Source: Seriola aureovittata (lineage: Eukaryota; Chordata; Actinopteri; Carangiformes; Carangidae). Taken from it: a stretch of DNA of 64,000 nt. The stretch spans positions 7,117,583-7,181,582 of the forward strand of contig NC_079387.1 in the NCBI RefSeq assembly GCF_021018895.1. The letters are read 5' to 3'. A program made the translations under genes and the position numbers. Position 1 is the first letter of the stretch. Every line of letters begins with the position of its first letter. The notes under the pieces were generated by a model. That model saw nothing but the letters and a program-made list of their open reading frames with translations, did not search any database and was not told the origin of the DNA. This document shows, in pieces, positions 51,911 through 64,000 of the stretch.

Positions 51911-52859
51911 AGGACCTGGACCTAAGGAAGTGAATGTGTAAGTGTCTGAGGGAGCATAACGAAGACACACCTCATCTGTTTTTGTGAAAAATCAAGAGAG
52001 ATTGTGAAACTTCTTTCTTGAGATATGTCTCAAGAAAAAACAGTTAAAAAAAGACAGCTATAAATGCCAAAACTTGTTACATTTGACTTTATATTTGGCA
52101 CAATTTTTCTCTGACAACCTTGATAGGCCTGTGGATAAATGTCAAGGGGGGTCATGGAGTATATCCATCACAGTGATAGGAGGTACTTGCTTTCCAGGTA
52201 ATCCTACACACATAACAATTGAACAATTTACACTAAACTACTTTCCCATGTCTCCTGCTCGTTTCTGTCCTTTCCACCTGAAGTGTCCAAACAAATCCAA
52301 GTCTTATTGCTCCTGATGTGACCATCATTACTGCCACTCTGGGGGGGTTTCCTGGTTGATCAGGAGGATCATCAATCATGATTCATCAGCTTCCAATGCC
52401 CACATGTATTTCAGCCTATGAATTATTACCATTCAGATTACCAAAAACACATGTATTTTTCATATTTGAGTTATTTTGAGGGAATAATCAACATTACAGA
52501 AAGAGGGTGAAGGCATACTTGATCATCTGATTTTTGAGATCAATTACTCGACTGTGTCTTCAGTCATTGGGGAGGATTTAATTTTTGGTCTCCAGTGGAA
52601 TAAATAAATAATAAGAAAAAACCCCCAGCTGTCTCTGTTGTTCCAGTCTCCCATTTTGCCTACTTCACAGCATTGGGAGATAGGTAAGGGTGGAGTAAAT
52701 TTGAACAGGATCCATTCCAATTGAGACTTTGCCGTGTTATTTTCAACCAGACTCCCCTGATGCAGTTGCCAGCCCTTCACATTAACCCTCCCTCCCTGTT
52801 CTCCTGACCCCTTCCATACCTCCAGCCCTCCATCCCCCTCACCCCACTCTCAACCCCAG

Positions 52860-53220
52860 CTTGCCTCCAAGGGATCAATTGTACAACAAATTCAATGAAT
52901 TCTTTGGCAGGGTCTGTATTTCCTCTGAGAGCACCGGTTGCTCTTGAGCTTTGAGTGAAAAGGCGATGGGAAAGGAAAGATAGGGAGAAACGAGTGAGTG
53001 AGAAAGAGGGAGGTAGCGATAGAGAGATGGTGAGGGAGGGAAAGAGCACCTTTGATACCACTGCATATTTAGCACTGGGCTTTGACGAGGCTTGGCAAAT
53101 AGAGGTGCTGTGTCGTGGCGTCTAAATGAAAGGCGCCAGACGGAAATGAAAAGGGGCAAAGGATAAGATCAGGAAACACAATAAGGAGCTGTCTTGTAAA
53201 CACACCTCGATGCCAAAAAC
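52860..53220. promoter_or_regulatory. Candidate noncoding element downstream of mid1
   Basis: Two complex CpG-containing blocks (about 52870-52970 and 53070-53150) around a purine-rich run (52970-53045). Minus-strand ORFs of 94 codons cross it in two frames at once, which argues against either being coding. Confidence 0.2.
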
Positions 53221-56169
53221 AGATAATAAAAGAACAGGCTGATGAAGCAGTACTTTTATTTTGCTTGACAGAGGGTGTGTCCAGGTCATTATCTTTTGAG
53301 ATGGATTTAAGACGTGTTTCTGGCATTATGCTGACACCAACATTATTTGCTTGAGGAGCTAAATAGTTCTTTGTAGTTTTGCAATATGTCCTCCCTTTCT
53401 CTACCTCCACCTCCTCCATTTCCTTTCACAAAGGTAAAACTGCAGAGAAAAGATCTTACAATACAATCAGAGAGAGCAGGACTACTTGTTATTCAGTGCT
53501 TTGCTGTGAATTAAAAGATCCCTCTGAGCCACACACAGAAAATACCAGCTAATAACATTCATAATGTGTATGAGTAGAATATGTAAGTAAAGATTTAGCA
53601 TTACTATTGATTTTATTCATACATTCTGTAAAAGGCCATCATAACAGTTAATTAGCTTTAGTTGGCCTTATACATTATGTATCTTTTCCAAAACAGAAGA
53701 AAAGAGTGGATGGTGTTTCAAAAATATTCCTCCAAATGCTTAACAGGGGTAACTAGAAACGTGTGTGTGTGTATGTATGCTCTTCTTTTGAAATTATGAT
53801 ATGTGTGAACTTTTTTTACCCCCACAGGGACAACCAAAACGACAGGGCACAGCAACTGGACAAAGCACATCATGCATACCAAAGGATGTTCCAGCACACT
53901 AATGAGTTGAGGGATCGCTGTAACTCTTTCACACAAAGGAAAGAGTCAAAGAAAGATCAAGTGCATGACTGTAGAACATTGTTCTAATTGCATCTAGTTA
54001 ATATACAGTGGGTGTCTGGATAAACATATTGTATGAAGGCTGCAGCGTCTATTAAAGAGTTTGTCTTGCATTTTCCAGATCTCATCAGGTTGGATGAACA
54101 TATTTTGGCTTTATTAACCAATTAGCATGTGTTGCTGTGGTAACAATGTTGGCATACTTGTAATGGTGCCTTCCTCTAATGCTCACATAGAGCAGGAGAT
54201 GGATGGAGCAATATCTTATCTCCCTTCATGCCATGTAGTCATGTTACACAGGTCCTCCATCACCACCGATAAGATCAGTGGTGACTGATATGTAGAAATG
54301 TGTTTGCAGTCACGGATGGCCAGCTCTGAATTTGATGTAAACATCATATCACTGCAAGTAATGTGCTGAGAAGTGAATTTTAACAGCCATACTGGGACAG
54401 AGCTCATGATATATAATTTCAAATATTGGCTTATTGTAGTGACATGGTTCTGAGGTTGGTAGGGTGAGCTGGCACAGACCTGGGCTAAGCTGTAGATTAT
54501 GTTGAATGAAAGGAATGTGAGTGCTGCATAGATTTAGCCAAAGTCAGGTTATTCCCTTTATTTTCTTAAATTTTTAATTTTCAAAACAAACAAAATTTTA
54601 AGCGACTCATAGCATGTCGCAGGAACAAGGACATTACTTTGCAAGCACTGAGCAAAGTGAGGAAAAAAATTAGATTACTGAGCACAGCAATGAGCAATTT
54701 AGCACACAAATATGTCATTTTTAGGGGGAAATGGGTCTGCGGGACATGACTTTTGAGGCAGACAATAATCAGGGAAAATTTCTCTGTCTACCTTTTACTA
54801 CTTTGTCTGCTTCACTCCACTGAATTGTCTAGCGGCATAAAAGACAAGTCTTGCCTTTCAACACGTTGAGTGGTGCAATGTGACGGATGGCTTTGTGTAT
54901 ACATAGATGGAAACTTCATGGTGATGTGAAGATTAGAAGATGGTCAGTACTAACTGCTGGGTTTGACCACCCACACATGTTTGAGTGACATCTCATTAAA
55001 AGAACATTTACAGGTACAGTATATATATTTTCTGGAATAAACAGCTCTGTAGACTGCACCAACAGAAAATGTGTAGGCACTTCAAGAGGGAAAATATTAA
55101 ACAGCTTAGTTCACCTAAATCATAAAAAATTTATTATTTTATTTATTCTATTTACAGATAGATTTAGTTTTATCTGGCAAGGTTCTGGGATATCCAAACT
55201 TGATGTTCTCCGTTTGACCTGATATAAGGTCAGTGAATAGGATTAGTTTGTGTTTATCCAGCATAAAAAAAAACACATTTGGTGATGTAACACTTTTCAG
55301 ATAAACTACTACTTCTTTATGGATCGAGAAAATTTTGGTTTTAAGGCAATTACACCATTTGACACCCATTGAATAACTTGAAAAATGCCTTGTTGCAAAT
55401 CTGAAAATAAGGCGGTTTTTCTTAGGATCCTGAAAATTTATGGCGGAGATATATGTTTTTCTCAGGACAATGATGCAGCAATGCGGTGTAAGATGTGTAG
55501 TTATCCGTGAATTACCTCTTTTATTTTGCTCTAGTTTGATTCCATTAATTCCTAAATATAAATGTACTGTATGACAACATGAAAGATACATCTTTGCCAG
55601 ATTATTACATCATCAAAGGAGCTGTCTATTGTAGCCCTTGTGGGATTTGTGCAGGAAAGATGCTGATTACATGCATGAAGGGAGGGTTGTACAATAGCTT
55701 CCGCTGTATCTTATTAATTTTTTAAAAAAGTACAGCATGCTATGTGCTACATATTACAAAGATAGTTACCAAAACACCCTGTGTAGATCTGAAGTGTATA
55801 GCTAGAGGCTATTGGAATTCTACTCCATATGGCATTTCTTTGAACACAGAGAGGTTCTTTTGCCAATAGAAAGTGTTTAGTTATGTATTTTGCTTTAAAA
55901 TGATAAAACCACATTTTATTTGATCCTTTCCAAAAGGAATGGAGTTATACTTTTATAAAAGCAGCCGATTAAAAGGAAATCTCTGGCAAACACAATATGA
56001 ACATACTTCAGCGCACACAGAGAAGTTACAGAATAAGTTAAACTGCTTTGTTGGTTCTTTGTGGTACATCAGACAATGAGATATCAGAGTTCTGCACATG
56101 TGCAGAAAGTGGATCAACAAGGGGAAACTATTTCTGTGAATCCTGACGCCACACTGAAGCCACACAGCG

Positions 56170-56730
56170 GTGACAAATGAAGCAGCCCACGCTTAGCTGG
56201 ACAGCTTGCCGTGATGCATGAACCTCATTGTACACTACAGGCAACCACATTCATTGCCGATTTAATGGTGTGTTTAATTAGCTTTTAATCATATTTTGAT
56301 TCAGCATCTTTCACGTCTGCGAAGTAAACCTGGATTTCTCCCTGAGTTCATTAGCTCAAAGACGAATGCCCCATCATTTCCGATGACTTCCTTCAGACCT
56401 CAGGTAAATCTAACCTTTCATTTAGATCACTAAGGGGAATGACGAGAGGATCACGAAAAACCCTGACAAACCAGACTGTAAGCTTAATTCATCAGGTGAG
56501 AAATCAAGTCATCAGAATGAAAACACTTGCAAACTATAAACCAGACTGCCTCCACGGGCTGCATTTCTCCTCTTGCTGCCAACCGTCTGCTTTGTGTAAC
56601 ATCTTCCTGAACTGTAGGTAGGTGCCAGACCACCATGCATTTTTAATTTGCTTTGTCTCCAGGATGTATAACGCAGGCAAGGTGTCGAAATGAGATAAAC
56701 GTCACGCTCCAGAGGTAATTACAAATTCGC
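56170..56730. promoter_or_regulatory. Candidate conserved noncoding element(s) downstream of mid1
   Basis: Contains GTGTTTAATTAGCTTTTAAT, TTTCATTTAGATCAC, GACGAGAGGATCACG and AGAGGTAATTACAAATTCGC. CpG sites are more frequent than in the flanks, and there is no repeat or ORF of note. Enhancer function is inference. Confidence 0.27.
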
Positions 56731-57639
56731 TACCCAAGTCTAGGTCATTTCTCCAAACTCTCAGAACAGAAAAAATAAAATAAATAAATATATAAGGTGT
56801 CCTTTTTTTAACTTCAGCTCAGCCTGTCCTATGTGAGTGGTTGTTAACTCCCCAAAGTCACTTTCCCTGTCTGTCTTAAGAACAGAGTTAGCGGAATCGT
56901 TTCCGCCTCATTTCCTAGGCAACCTCTGAAACCGACTCCTGTGTCAGGCCAACCTGTGCTGACAACCCCCTGCTGGAGTGCGCACGCATACACACACATG
57001 CGTGCACACGCACACAGGAGCCGCATGCAGTCTGAAATCCAGCATGATGTCTTGGATCTTCTCCCTCTCTTCTCAGATCTTGATTGACTAGCTTCTGCTC
57101 ACAGCCTGCCAACCCTCCAGGGTCATTTACGCTGCAGCAAGAAGAAAAGAAATGGCGAAAAGAGACAGATCAGAAAGAAGAGCCCAATAAGGGGAATGAA
57201 TAGCAGAGGTGAAAGGAAAGAGGAGACCAGTCTCATCTCTAGCTGTCAAAAGCTCCTGCTTTGTGAAGCTGAAAACCTTGTCTCTTTTTTTCCCCTCCTC
57301 CGCCTGATTTTTTTTATTTTAGGAAGCTCCCTCTGGGATTTTGTCATTAATTTATTTCTGCGGAGCAAAGTTGGATTTCAGCTCAAAAAAAAAAAAAAAA
57401 GTTTGCCAACCTTGGAGCCAGGGCCACACAAGGAGTTGATTCATATGGAAATTACTGTGGGAGATTTCAAGGACAGATATATTTGTTTGTCTGATCTTTA
57501 AAAGAAAATGGTTAAATTATCATTGAATATCATTTATTCTGTATAATGAGTTTCGGCTCCTATGGTGCTCTTAAAAACAGAATCAAAACACGTGCTTTGG
57601 TCAGTGTTTGGGACTTTAAAACTGGGTCCACTGGTTAAA

Positions 57640-57790
57640 CATCACTGCAATTTCCAGGTCTTTCCAAGTATTTTCAGTGGAGTTCAAGTTCAGACTTCGG
57701 CTCAGGCACTCAAGGACATTAAGGGGAGTTGTTGTCCTCGTCTTAGCAGCATGCCCAAGGTAATTGTTGTGATGGGGCTGGAAGCTTGGT
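57640..57790 (-). pseudogene. Decayed Tc1-like transposase fragment
   Basis: Minus-strand translation gives FQPHHNNYLGHAAKTRT, then NVLECLSRSLNLN and NSTENTWKDLEIAV. These line up with the Tc1 DDE core FQQDNDPKHTA...NVLEWPSQSPDLNP...EHLWRDLKIAV. The acidic residues of the core are changed (D to H and N), and neither the rest of the transposase nor terminal repeats are recognisable. It is a dead fragment of about 150 bp. Confidence 0.65.
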
Positions 57791-59299
57791 GATAGTGACT
57801 GCTCGCAGAACTAGTTAGTGAACTGCTGTAGCTGGCAAGCTAATTTATTTTGTAAGCTGGCCTGATCAGGCTAGAGCTAGTCAGTCACTAACTGAGTAAC
57901 TAAGTAACTGTCAGAAATTTTTTTATACTATAAATTTGTTCTATTCTCTTCCCCTTGTTATTTTATTCACCATTTCATTCACTTTGAAAATGTTACTGAA
58001 AAGGGGAAAATAATGCTCTCCAAGCTAACAAGCTGACAGTCATTAGCTTAGCTTGGGACAATGGGACAATCACTTAGCACACTTTATTCAAAAGATGAAT
58101 CTGTACCATTGACTTCTGCAGTGAAGTTTACACTCCTTAGACAGGAGGTTGAATAACAGTGAGTGGTGCAAGGCAGCCAATAAGCTTTGGTTGCTTCCTT
58201 TATTTTTTACTTTTGGTTCTCAGTGCCCTCAAAGGTCAGCACTGTTTAGGGCTGAGATGACTTGATACTGGCCAACGGTGCAAATTTGAAGGTCAGAGTT
58301 CATTGACATGGGTTAGAGTGAGGGTACAGATCAAAGGTCAATGCCAGGTGTAAATGGGTCCTAACAGCATATGGTAAAAAGGTTTTGCCATGTTCTTTCA
58401 GAAGCTGGTTGAGAGAGTTGGAACGGCAGGGACTGAGAAGGTCCAAGATGAAAAAAGGTCTGAAGCTGTAGGAGAAGATGGGGAGACACAGCCTACAGGC
58501 AACCATTTCCCATCATGTTCCCTTCCAATGCAACCAAAAAGGCATTCTGTGGTTGTTCAAGATCGTGTTGATTTTGTATGGCACTTCTACAAATTTCACC
58601 CAGCTGCTGGACTAGCCTGAAGATGGAAAGGTGTGATGTAGTAGATAGTAGTGCTTTGGTGACTTTACAGGGCAAAACATCTGTCAGCTGAAAAAGAAAA
58701 TAAACAATGCTATGACAGGTAAACAAGGTGTCATTTCAGGCATGTTGGTGAGCAATTTTTTCTGAAAATGACATTCATTTTACCTCAGTCCCTTGGTAGC
58801 CAAAGCCAAAGTATGCTACATAGAGAAGAAAAGAAATAAGTTCGTATGACACGGGCTAAATGTCAAAAATGTAGGAAAATCATTTACTCGAATTGATTTT
58901 GATGGAAAAAGGAAAAAACTAAAATCAAAAGGCGCAGGATGGAATCATACGTTTACTTTCACATCAGCTCTCATTTTCATTTCCTCTCCTGCCTGTTATC
59001 ATGATACGCCGGTGTCCTGCTGATTGTTCATGCTTTGAAAAAAGAGAATCAAACTAACAGAGCGAGTGCAGAGCAACACATAGTGAAGATTTGCCTCCAT
59101 GTGTCTTTTATTTTCTCAAAGGCGCTCGGCTGACACACACCTATGTTGATGCACACAAACACATATTGAGGCCTGTCTCACTGGCTTATTAATACATAGA
59201 ACTTCTCAGGGATTTCAAGAGTATTTATTGTTCATTATAACAGACACATACGCATGCAGCTCACACACTCGACAATATTCCCACACTAATATTCATAAA

Positions 59300-59760
59300 C
59301 AGAGCCTCACTTGGATCTCTTTTGGAAAGCCGGGTGTACTTTTAAGTCGTCATGCGAGTTGTAACTCTGCCTGAGCTTCACGCTCATTTGCCATTTCTCA
59401 TTTGTACAAACCTTGAGACCAGCGTATCTGAATAATACAGTTGCTCCATTAAACTGCAAAACTAACGCAGTGCGCATAGTTGCTGGATTAAGTGCATTCT
59501 CTTGCTTCACAGGTATTTTACAATGTACTTTCTTCTCGCTGAAATGAATTTGAATTTGGCACCTCAGAGTCAAATAGGAATACAGGGCTGAAAGGAGTGA
59601 AAAGATGATAGTGAAGCAGCTGACGTCTTCTCGGCTGTTTAAAATGTAACATGAATTCTCATTAGGGTTGGAAGGGGCTGTTGCAGATGGAGTAATCCTT
59701 GGCAGGCACGGTAGCAAGCGCACTAATATTTCCAAACGCATTAATACGTCAAGTGCATTT
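59300..59760. promoter_or_regulatory. Candidate noncoding element overlapping an unexplained minus-strand ORF
   Basis: Complex sequence with several CpGs. A 192-codon minus-strand ORF (59307-59885) spans it. Its N-terminal third is low-complexity Ser/Thr/Pro/His read from repeat-like DNA. I recognise no domain, so a noncoding element is as likely as a gene fragment. Confidence 0.25.
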
Positions 59761-62356
59761 GGGTATGTGTGAGAATGTGTGTGCGTGGGTCTTACTGGTG
59801 GCTGGGAAGTAGGACGCCAGCAGAGGGAAGTCGACACACAAACACTCAACACTGGCGTCGATGTGACAGAGACAGACACACACACACCCCAATCCGAAGC
59901 TGAATCATGCGAAAAGTGCCGCTGCCGTCGAGCTGCGATTTGTTAATGCAAATTTAGGCCCAATCACACCCACGCTGACTTTGTTTAGAAGAAGAGGGGA
60001 GACACAGGGAGAAAGGTGAAACGAGAAGAGGAAATCAGAGACTCGCTGATAGGAGGAGACAGCTGGGAGATAAACAGGAAGGAAGAGGAAGAGGGGGAGA
60101 TCTTATTTGTAGTTAGAAAACAGTGTTGCCTCACCATCGGGAATGCGACAGAATAGACAGACAAGGAGGGATGAGTAAGACTGATGTCTAGGATTTTAGT
60201 TATCATGAGCTGTTTCTCCTTCACTAAACTGCAGGATTGCAAATACAGCACTCATGGTTGAATAACCAAATAAAAAAGTTTCTCATTAGGAATTAAGAGT
60301 TTAAAAACACAAAGGAGTCTTCTACAATGTTAGAAGTAATTTTAGAAAAAAATGCATGTTTCTCATTCATGCTGAAAAGCCTCTTAAGTTTCCAGGACAT
60401 ACCTCATGAACTTCTTCATTTCTCTATATTTTATACAAAGTATAATAAGTTGCACAGTGGCTCCTGTAATGTAGATTTCTTCACCCAGTGCATTTCTGAC
60501 CTTTGAAAATATACAGCCAGCTCTTAGAATATGGCACCGGCCCCAGTGCTGAACTCTATGGCCCTGGGGAAATGCTAATCAGCCAGTTGGGACTGGTAAA
60601 AGGCCGGTATACAGTAGCTTTGCCTGAGCTATTGTAGCCTCTAGCTAGCAGATAAGTCTACATTTAGACGTTTAATATGATTCAAAACACTGATATAGTG
60701 CTCTCAGTGCCTGCTGCTGCTCCCTCGGCCAGCAACTCATGGAAATATACCAACAGGATGTAGTCTGTAGGACACAAAGGTGACTGCTGCTGATAGAAAC
60801 TGATGTCTGGAAGTGGATTTATCTACTGTGTATGTGTGCTGGACTGTATAATGTAAAGTCACAGTATGGTGAAGATCCTGCATATGTGTATCTAATGAAT
60901 GTTTGTGGATCTAAATGTGGTCGGAAAATTCACCTTGATGCAATATTTTTTATTGTTAACTGAGGTGAACGCAGTTTGTAGAAGAAACACAGAATGTATC
61001 CAGTTTCATCAACAAAAGAAATAAAAGAAAAAAAATAATTGAAGGTTCAAGGTATCACAGTACCACCCACATTGTTTGAGTGACAGGAATGAGAAGTGCG
61101 CTACACAAATACCAGATTTTCTTTCTTCACTTTACAAGATTAGCCATGGCAGCAGATCATTGTATTACTAAACTTGACTACTATTGGGTTTGATGGTGAC
61201 TACTGTCAACATTTAATTTAGTTTAATTTAGTCAAGTCATTCATTTGAGAAAAAAGCTTAATGTTAGAATATGCCCATCCAATTCTACTTTTTATTATTT
61301 CAAATTGCATTCTGATGCTATTCAAGGTCAACATTTTGCTGCAGTTGCCAGGATTTCAGAAAATACTGAGTCCAAATTCTCCCCTTCCATTTTTTTTCTT
61401 ACTTTTTAAAAATGCCTAAATGTCTAAAAATGCTAGTAAGAATTATTTGGTCACATATCCCAAAGTCATGGATAGTTTCATTTGTTTTGAACTTCAGGTA
61501 AAGCAGTATGTATTTTTACAATAAAAGGTTCCCTGTGGATCTTGCAACCTTAATCATGACAGATTTACCACCCTCTCTGGATTCTAGACAGATGGTAAAA
61601 TATGCACAAAAACACTTCTGAGTTTCAATTTTTATTCTTTACGATTGCTCTTCAACATAGCCTTGCAGAGGATAGTGTCTTGCTCTCACCATTATATGTT
61701 ACTTAAGAGGTAAAATAGGGTTGTGTACATGGGCTATTCAAGGACGACTTCCAGAGCACAGCCTGTTCACCATACCCAACTCTCTAGATGCCTATTTTGA
61801 CTAAAAACTGTTGATTGATTAGATATAGCTCAGTAATGATCTAAAATTGCAAAGTTTAGACTTCCAACCACAGGCACAGGGTTCACCTGCAGCAGTTCCA
61901 CAGCCCCCGCACTCATCTTGAGTGCACAGAATATTTGAGTGTCAGACTTGGTTGGAGATGTATTTGAATATGGTCTCATATATCCGCGCCCTACGATGCA
62001 ATCTGTCTTTCCAGACACTTAACCAGGTTCAAAACAAGACATGTCACTGGCAGGATAAAGATGAAAAACACATTCTTCATGTTTACTCATGCATTCACAA
62101 CACACTCCACTACTATTTTCTCACACTATAATATCTACTATGTACTGTAATTGCACAGGAAAGGACTCAAGGATGGGCACAGGAACACAGCACTTTGCTT
62201 CGCAGTGTTTAACACAAACAAAAAACTGTCTGCCATCTCTGTCTCTTTGCCCCCCCCTCCACTTTCCCTTGTCCTCAGAATCATCCACCCTTCCTCTTAC
62301 CCTTCTATCTGCTTTTACTATTGTTCTCCATTTCTGTATTTCTTACCCTTGCTCTC

Positions 62357-62360
<4 letters not shown>

Positions 62361-62412
<52 letters not shown>

Positions 62413-62413
62413 C
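62361..62413 (+). repeat. (TC)n microsatellite
   Basis: TC repeat with one TATC interruption at 62399-62402. It runs into TCCCTGCAG and so resembles a splice acceptor tract, but no exon follows that I can support. Confidence 0.9.
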
Positions 62414-63435
62414 CTGCAGAGTCATCTATAGAATTTTAAAAGCCTCTAACGCTGTGATGTCCCTGCAGAGCCCCCTGTCCTGAGAGCAGAGGCTGAGCTG
62501 AATGCTAAATGGTTTGATGCACAACCTGTGCCCGTGCCGGGTGTGTGTGGAAGTAAAATAACGGATGTGAAAAGGAGGGGTGGGGAGGGTGGGGGGTCCA
62601 AGAGAGAGACTGAGAGAGTGAGGGTGAGAGTGGATGGGGGCATGTGTGGCAGTGGGTGGGGAGCTAAATGGGGTTACAAAGGGGCTGGCAAATGAGGCAT
62701 TGCCCTGGTCTCTCCTGTGAGCCATGTTAATGAAGATGAGTGAGGAGTGCTAGGAGTCCAACTGAGCTGTATCTAAAAAGAGAAACAGTGCAAAAAAAAA
62801 AAAAAAGAAAAGGTGTTTTTATCCTCACTTCCTGTTGCTGTAAATCCTTATCTGTAGCTGGATGTCCAAATTAAAAATTTATGAATTTAACTCATACTGC
62901 AAAACAGAATGACTTGGGTAAAAATAGAGTTAGTCCACATTTACTCAACAGACAAGCTTTCATTTTATGACTGGCACTGGGTCGTGACTGCACACCTCAC
63001 TGATGTGTGTGTCAGTCAGAATATTAGCAGAATGCCCATTTCATTATGAGTGCATTTGCCATCATCTTTTTGCTCTCTGTGCACCGACATGCTGCCACTT
63101 TGTCAGGCAAAAAAACAAAAACAAAACAAAAACAGGTGTGTGATAGCAAAGATTAGCTTTAATGAAATTAAAATTTCATTTACAGAGAAGAGAGTTTCTG
63201 TTTCCTTTAATTTATTTTTCTGTGTGGAATGAAAATTAAGTACATTTTCTTTCAACCTCAGCTCCATGTCTGATCGGCTAAACCACCAAATTGAAACCAT
63301 CCAATAAAGAGATTCAATGGAGAACAACATATCTGTCGAAATTCATGAAATGTAACATAGTCTTGTCTGTTTTTGTGATGAACAGACAAGTGTTTTATGA
63401 TGATGAACAGCTGATTTTAAAGTGTGTACAGGGCC

Positions 63436-63850
63436 TTAAAGGCACACTGTGGAGTTTTTGACCAATGGTGGCGCTATGGAGTAATGTTTTTATAATTTTT
63501 TTTTCACTTTTATTTGCATTGTGCATGAGGATATTCATTGATGTGTGCGATCCCACTGGTAACACAAGACATTTCTGCTGCAGGTTTCACACTGTTTCAT
63601 TGATCGACATTCAGCGGCTGAAATCATGCATCAAAGGCAAGAAAGAAAAGGACTGCAAGCAGGCAAACATGACTGTAATCCATGCACAATTTAGAATCAG
63701 CTTTGCAAATGTTTTATGAGGGAGGAAATACATTCAACGTGTCTGTTAGGCCTCTATGACACAATGCGTATGGTGACTAACACTGGATGCAAGCAGAAAC
63801 TTTGTGCACAAGAAAATTCTACTGGGCAATAGTTATTAAACTGAAAAAGT
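63436..63850 (+). repeat. Possible teleost interspersed repeat
   Basis: Starts TTAAAGGCACACTGTGGAGT, then CCAATGGTGGCGCTATGGAG, phrases common at the ends of fish non-autonomous elements, and runs to the start of the next repeat at 63861. An 84-codon ORF (63465-63719) crosses it, but no homology is seen. No matching inverted end was found inside the window. Confidence 0.3.
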
Positions 63851-63860
63851 ATGTCACAGT

Positions 63861-64000
63861 AGGGGCTGCAACTATCAATTAATTTGATTATTGATAAATC
63901 GGTGGATTCTTTTCTTGATTAATCAATTGTTTTTGTCCATAAAATGTCAGAAAGCAGTGAAAAAAGGCCTCTTATAATTTTCTACTACCTATGGTGATAT
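63861..64000 (+). repeat. Teleost interspersed repeat (GATTAATCGATT-type), copy 3, cut by window end
   Basis: Begins at the outer end GGGGCTGCAACTATCAATTA, then CTTGATTAATCAATTG and GTCCATAAAATGTCAGAAAG. This is the best-preserved left end of the three copies; the rest continues past the window. Confidence 0.65.

Larger units (their letters stand above)
51911..57639. other. Downstream region, no supported gene
   Basis: Contains the candidate noncoding blocks at 52860 and 56170, a possible orphan exon at 53828, and a 147-codon minus-strand ORF (55148-55591) of low-complexity, AT-driven composition with no recognisable domain. Confidence 0.55.
57791..63435. other. Downstream region, no supported gene
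   Basis: After the Tc1 relic there is AT-rich DNA, the 192-codon minus ORF region (59307-59885), a purine-rich run (59990-60110), a (TC)n array and A-rich tracts. No exon chain could be built. Confidence 0.55.

Noticed and set aside
62361..62520. Splice-acceptor-like TC tract plus CTGCAG, suggesting an exon
   Set aside because: The tract is a microsatellite, and no open frame with coding character or donor follows.

Overview
The window looks like teleost (ray-finned fish) nuclear DNA. The coding exons are a vertebrate TRIM-family gene with canonical GT-AG introns. Base composition is AT-rich with frequent long (CA)n/(TG)n tracts, and several interspersed repeats resemble families I know from teleost genomes. 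There is no operon structure, CRISPR array or other prokaryotic feature. Species cannot be named from the sequence.

The only gene I can assemble with confidence is mid1 (TRIM18, midline-1) on the + strand. Its nine coding exons lie at 7070-7795, 18226-18321, 23638-23745, 25630-25778, 26563-26690, 27930-28073, 31672-31833, 32103-32310 and 32398-32746. They join in frame into 689 codons plus stop. The order is RING, two B-boxes, coiled coil, COS box, FN3 and PRY/SPRY (B30.2), as in the microtubule-associated E3 ligases MID1 and MID2, and diagnostic residues favour MID1. A splice acceptor just before the start codon shows that at least one further 5' noncoding exon lies upstream.

Layout: 1-7001 is upstream or 5'-intron DNA with microsatellites. 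7002-32746 is the coding part of mid1. 32795-33179 is a small inverted-repeat transposon about 50 bp after the stop codon. From 33180 to the end I find no convincing gene: the sequence holds teleost-type repeats, a decayed Tc1 transposase fragment, microsatellites and several CpG-containing blocks that look like candidate conserved noncoding elements.

The most interesting observation is a CpG-dense block in intron 1 (about 17440-17860). It ends in a possible alternative first coding exon: an ATG followed by 15 codons and a GTACGT donor, in the right phase to splice to exon 2. If used, it would give a 462-residue MID1 lacking the RING and B-boxes. Other leads are a Pro/Leu-rich insertion in the RING-B-box linker, a perfect 33-bp palindrome in intron 1, and several unidentified downstream ORFs or candidate exons.
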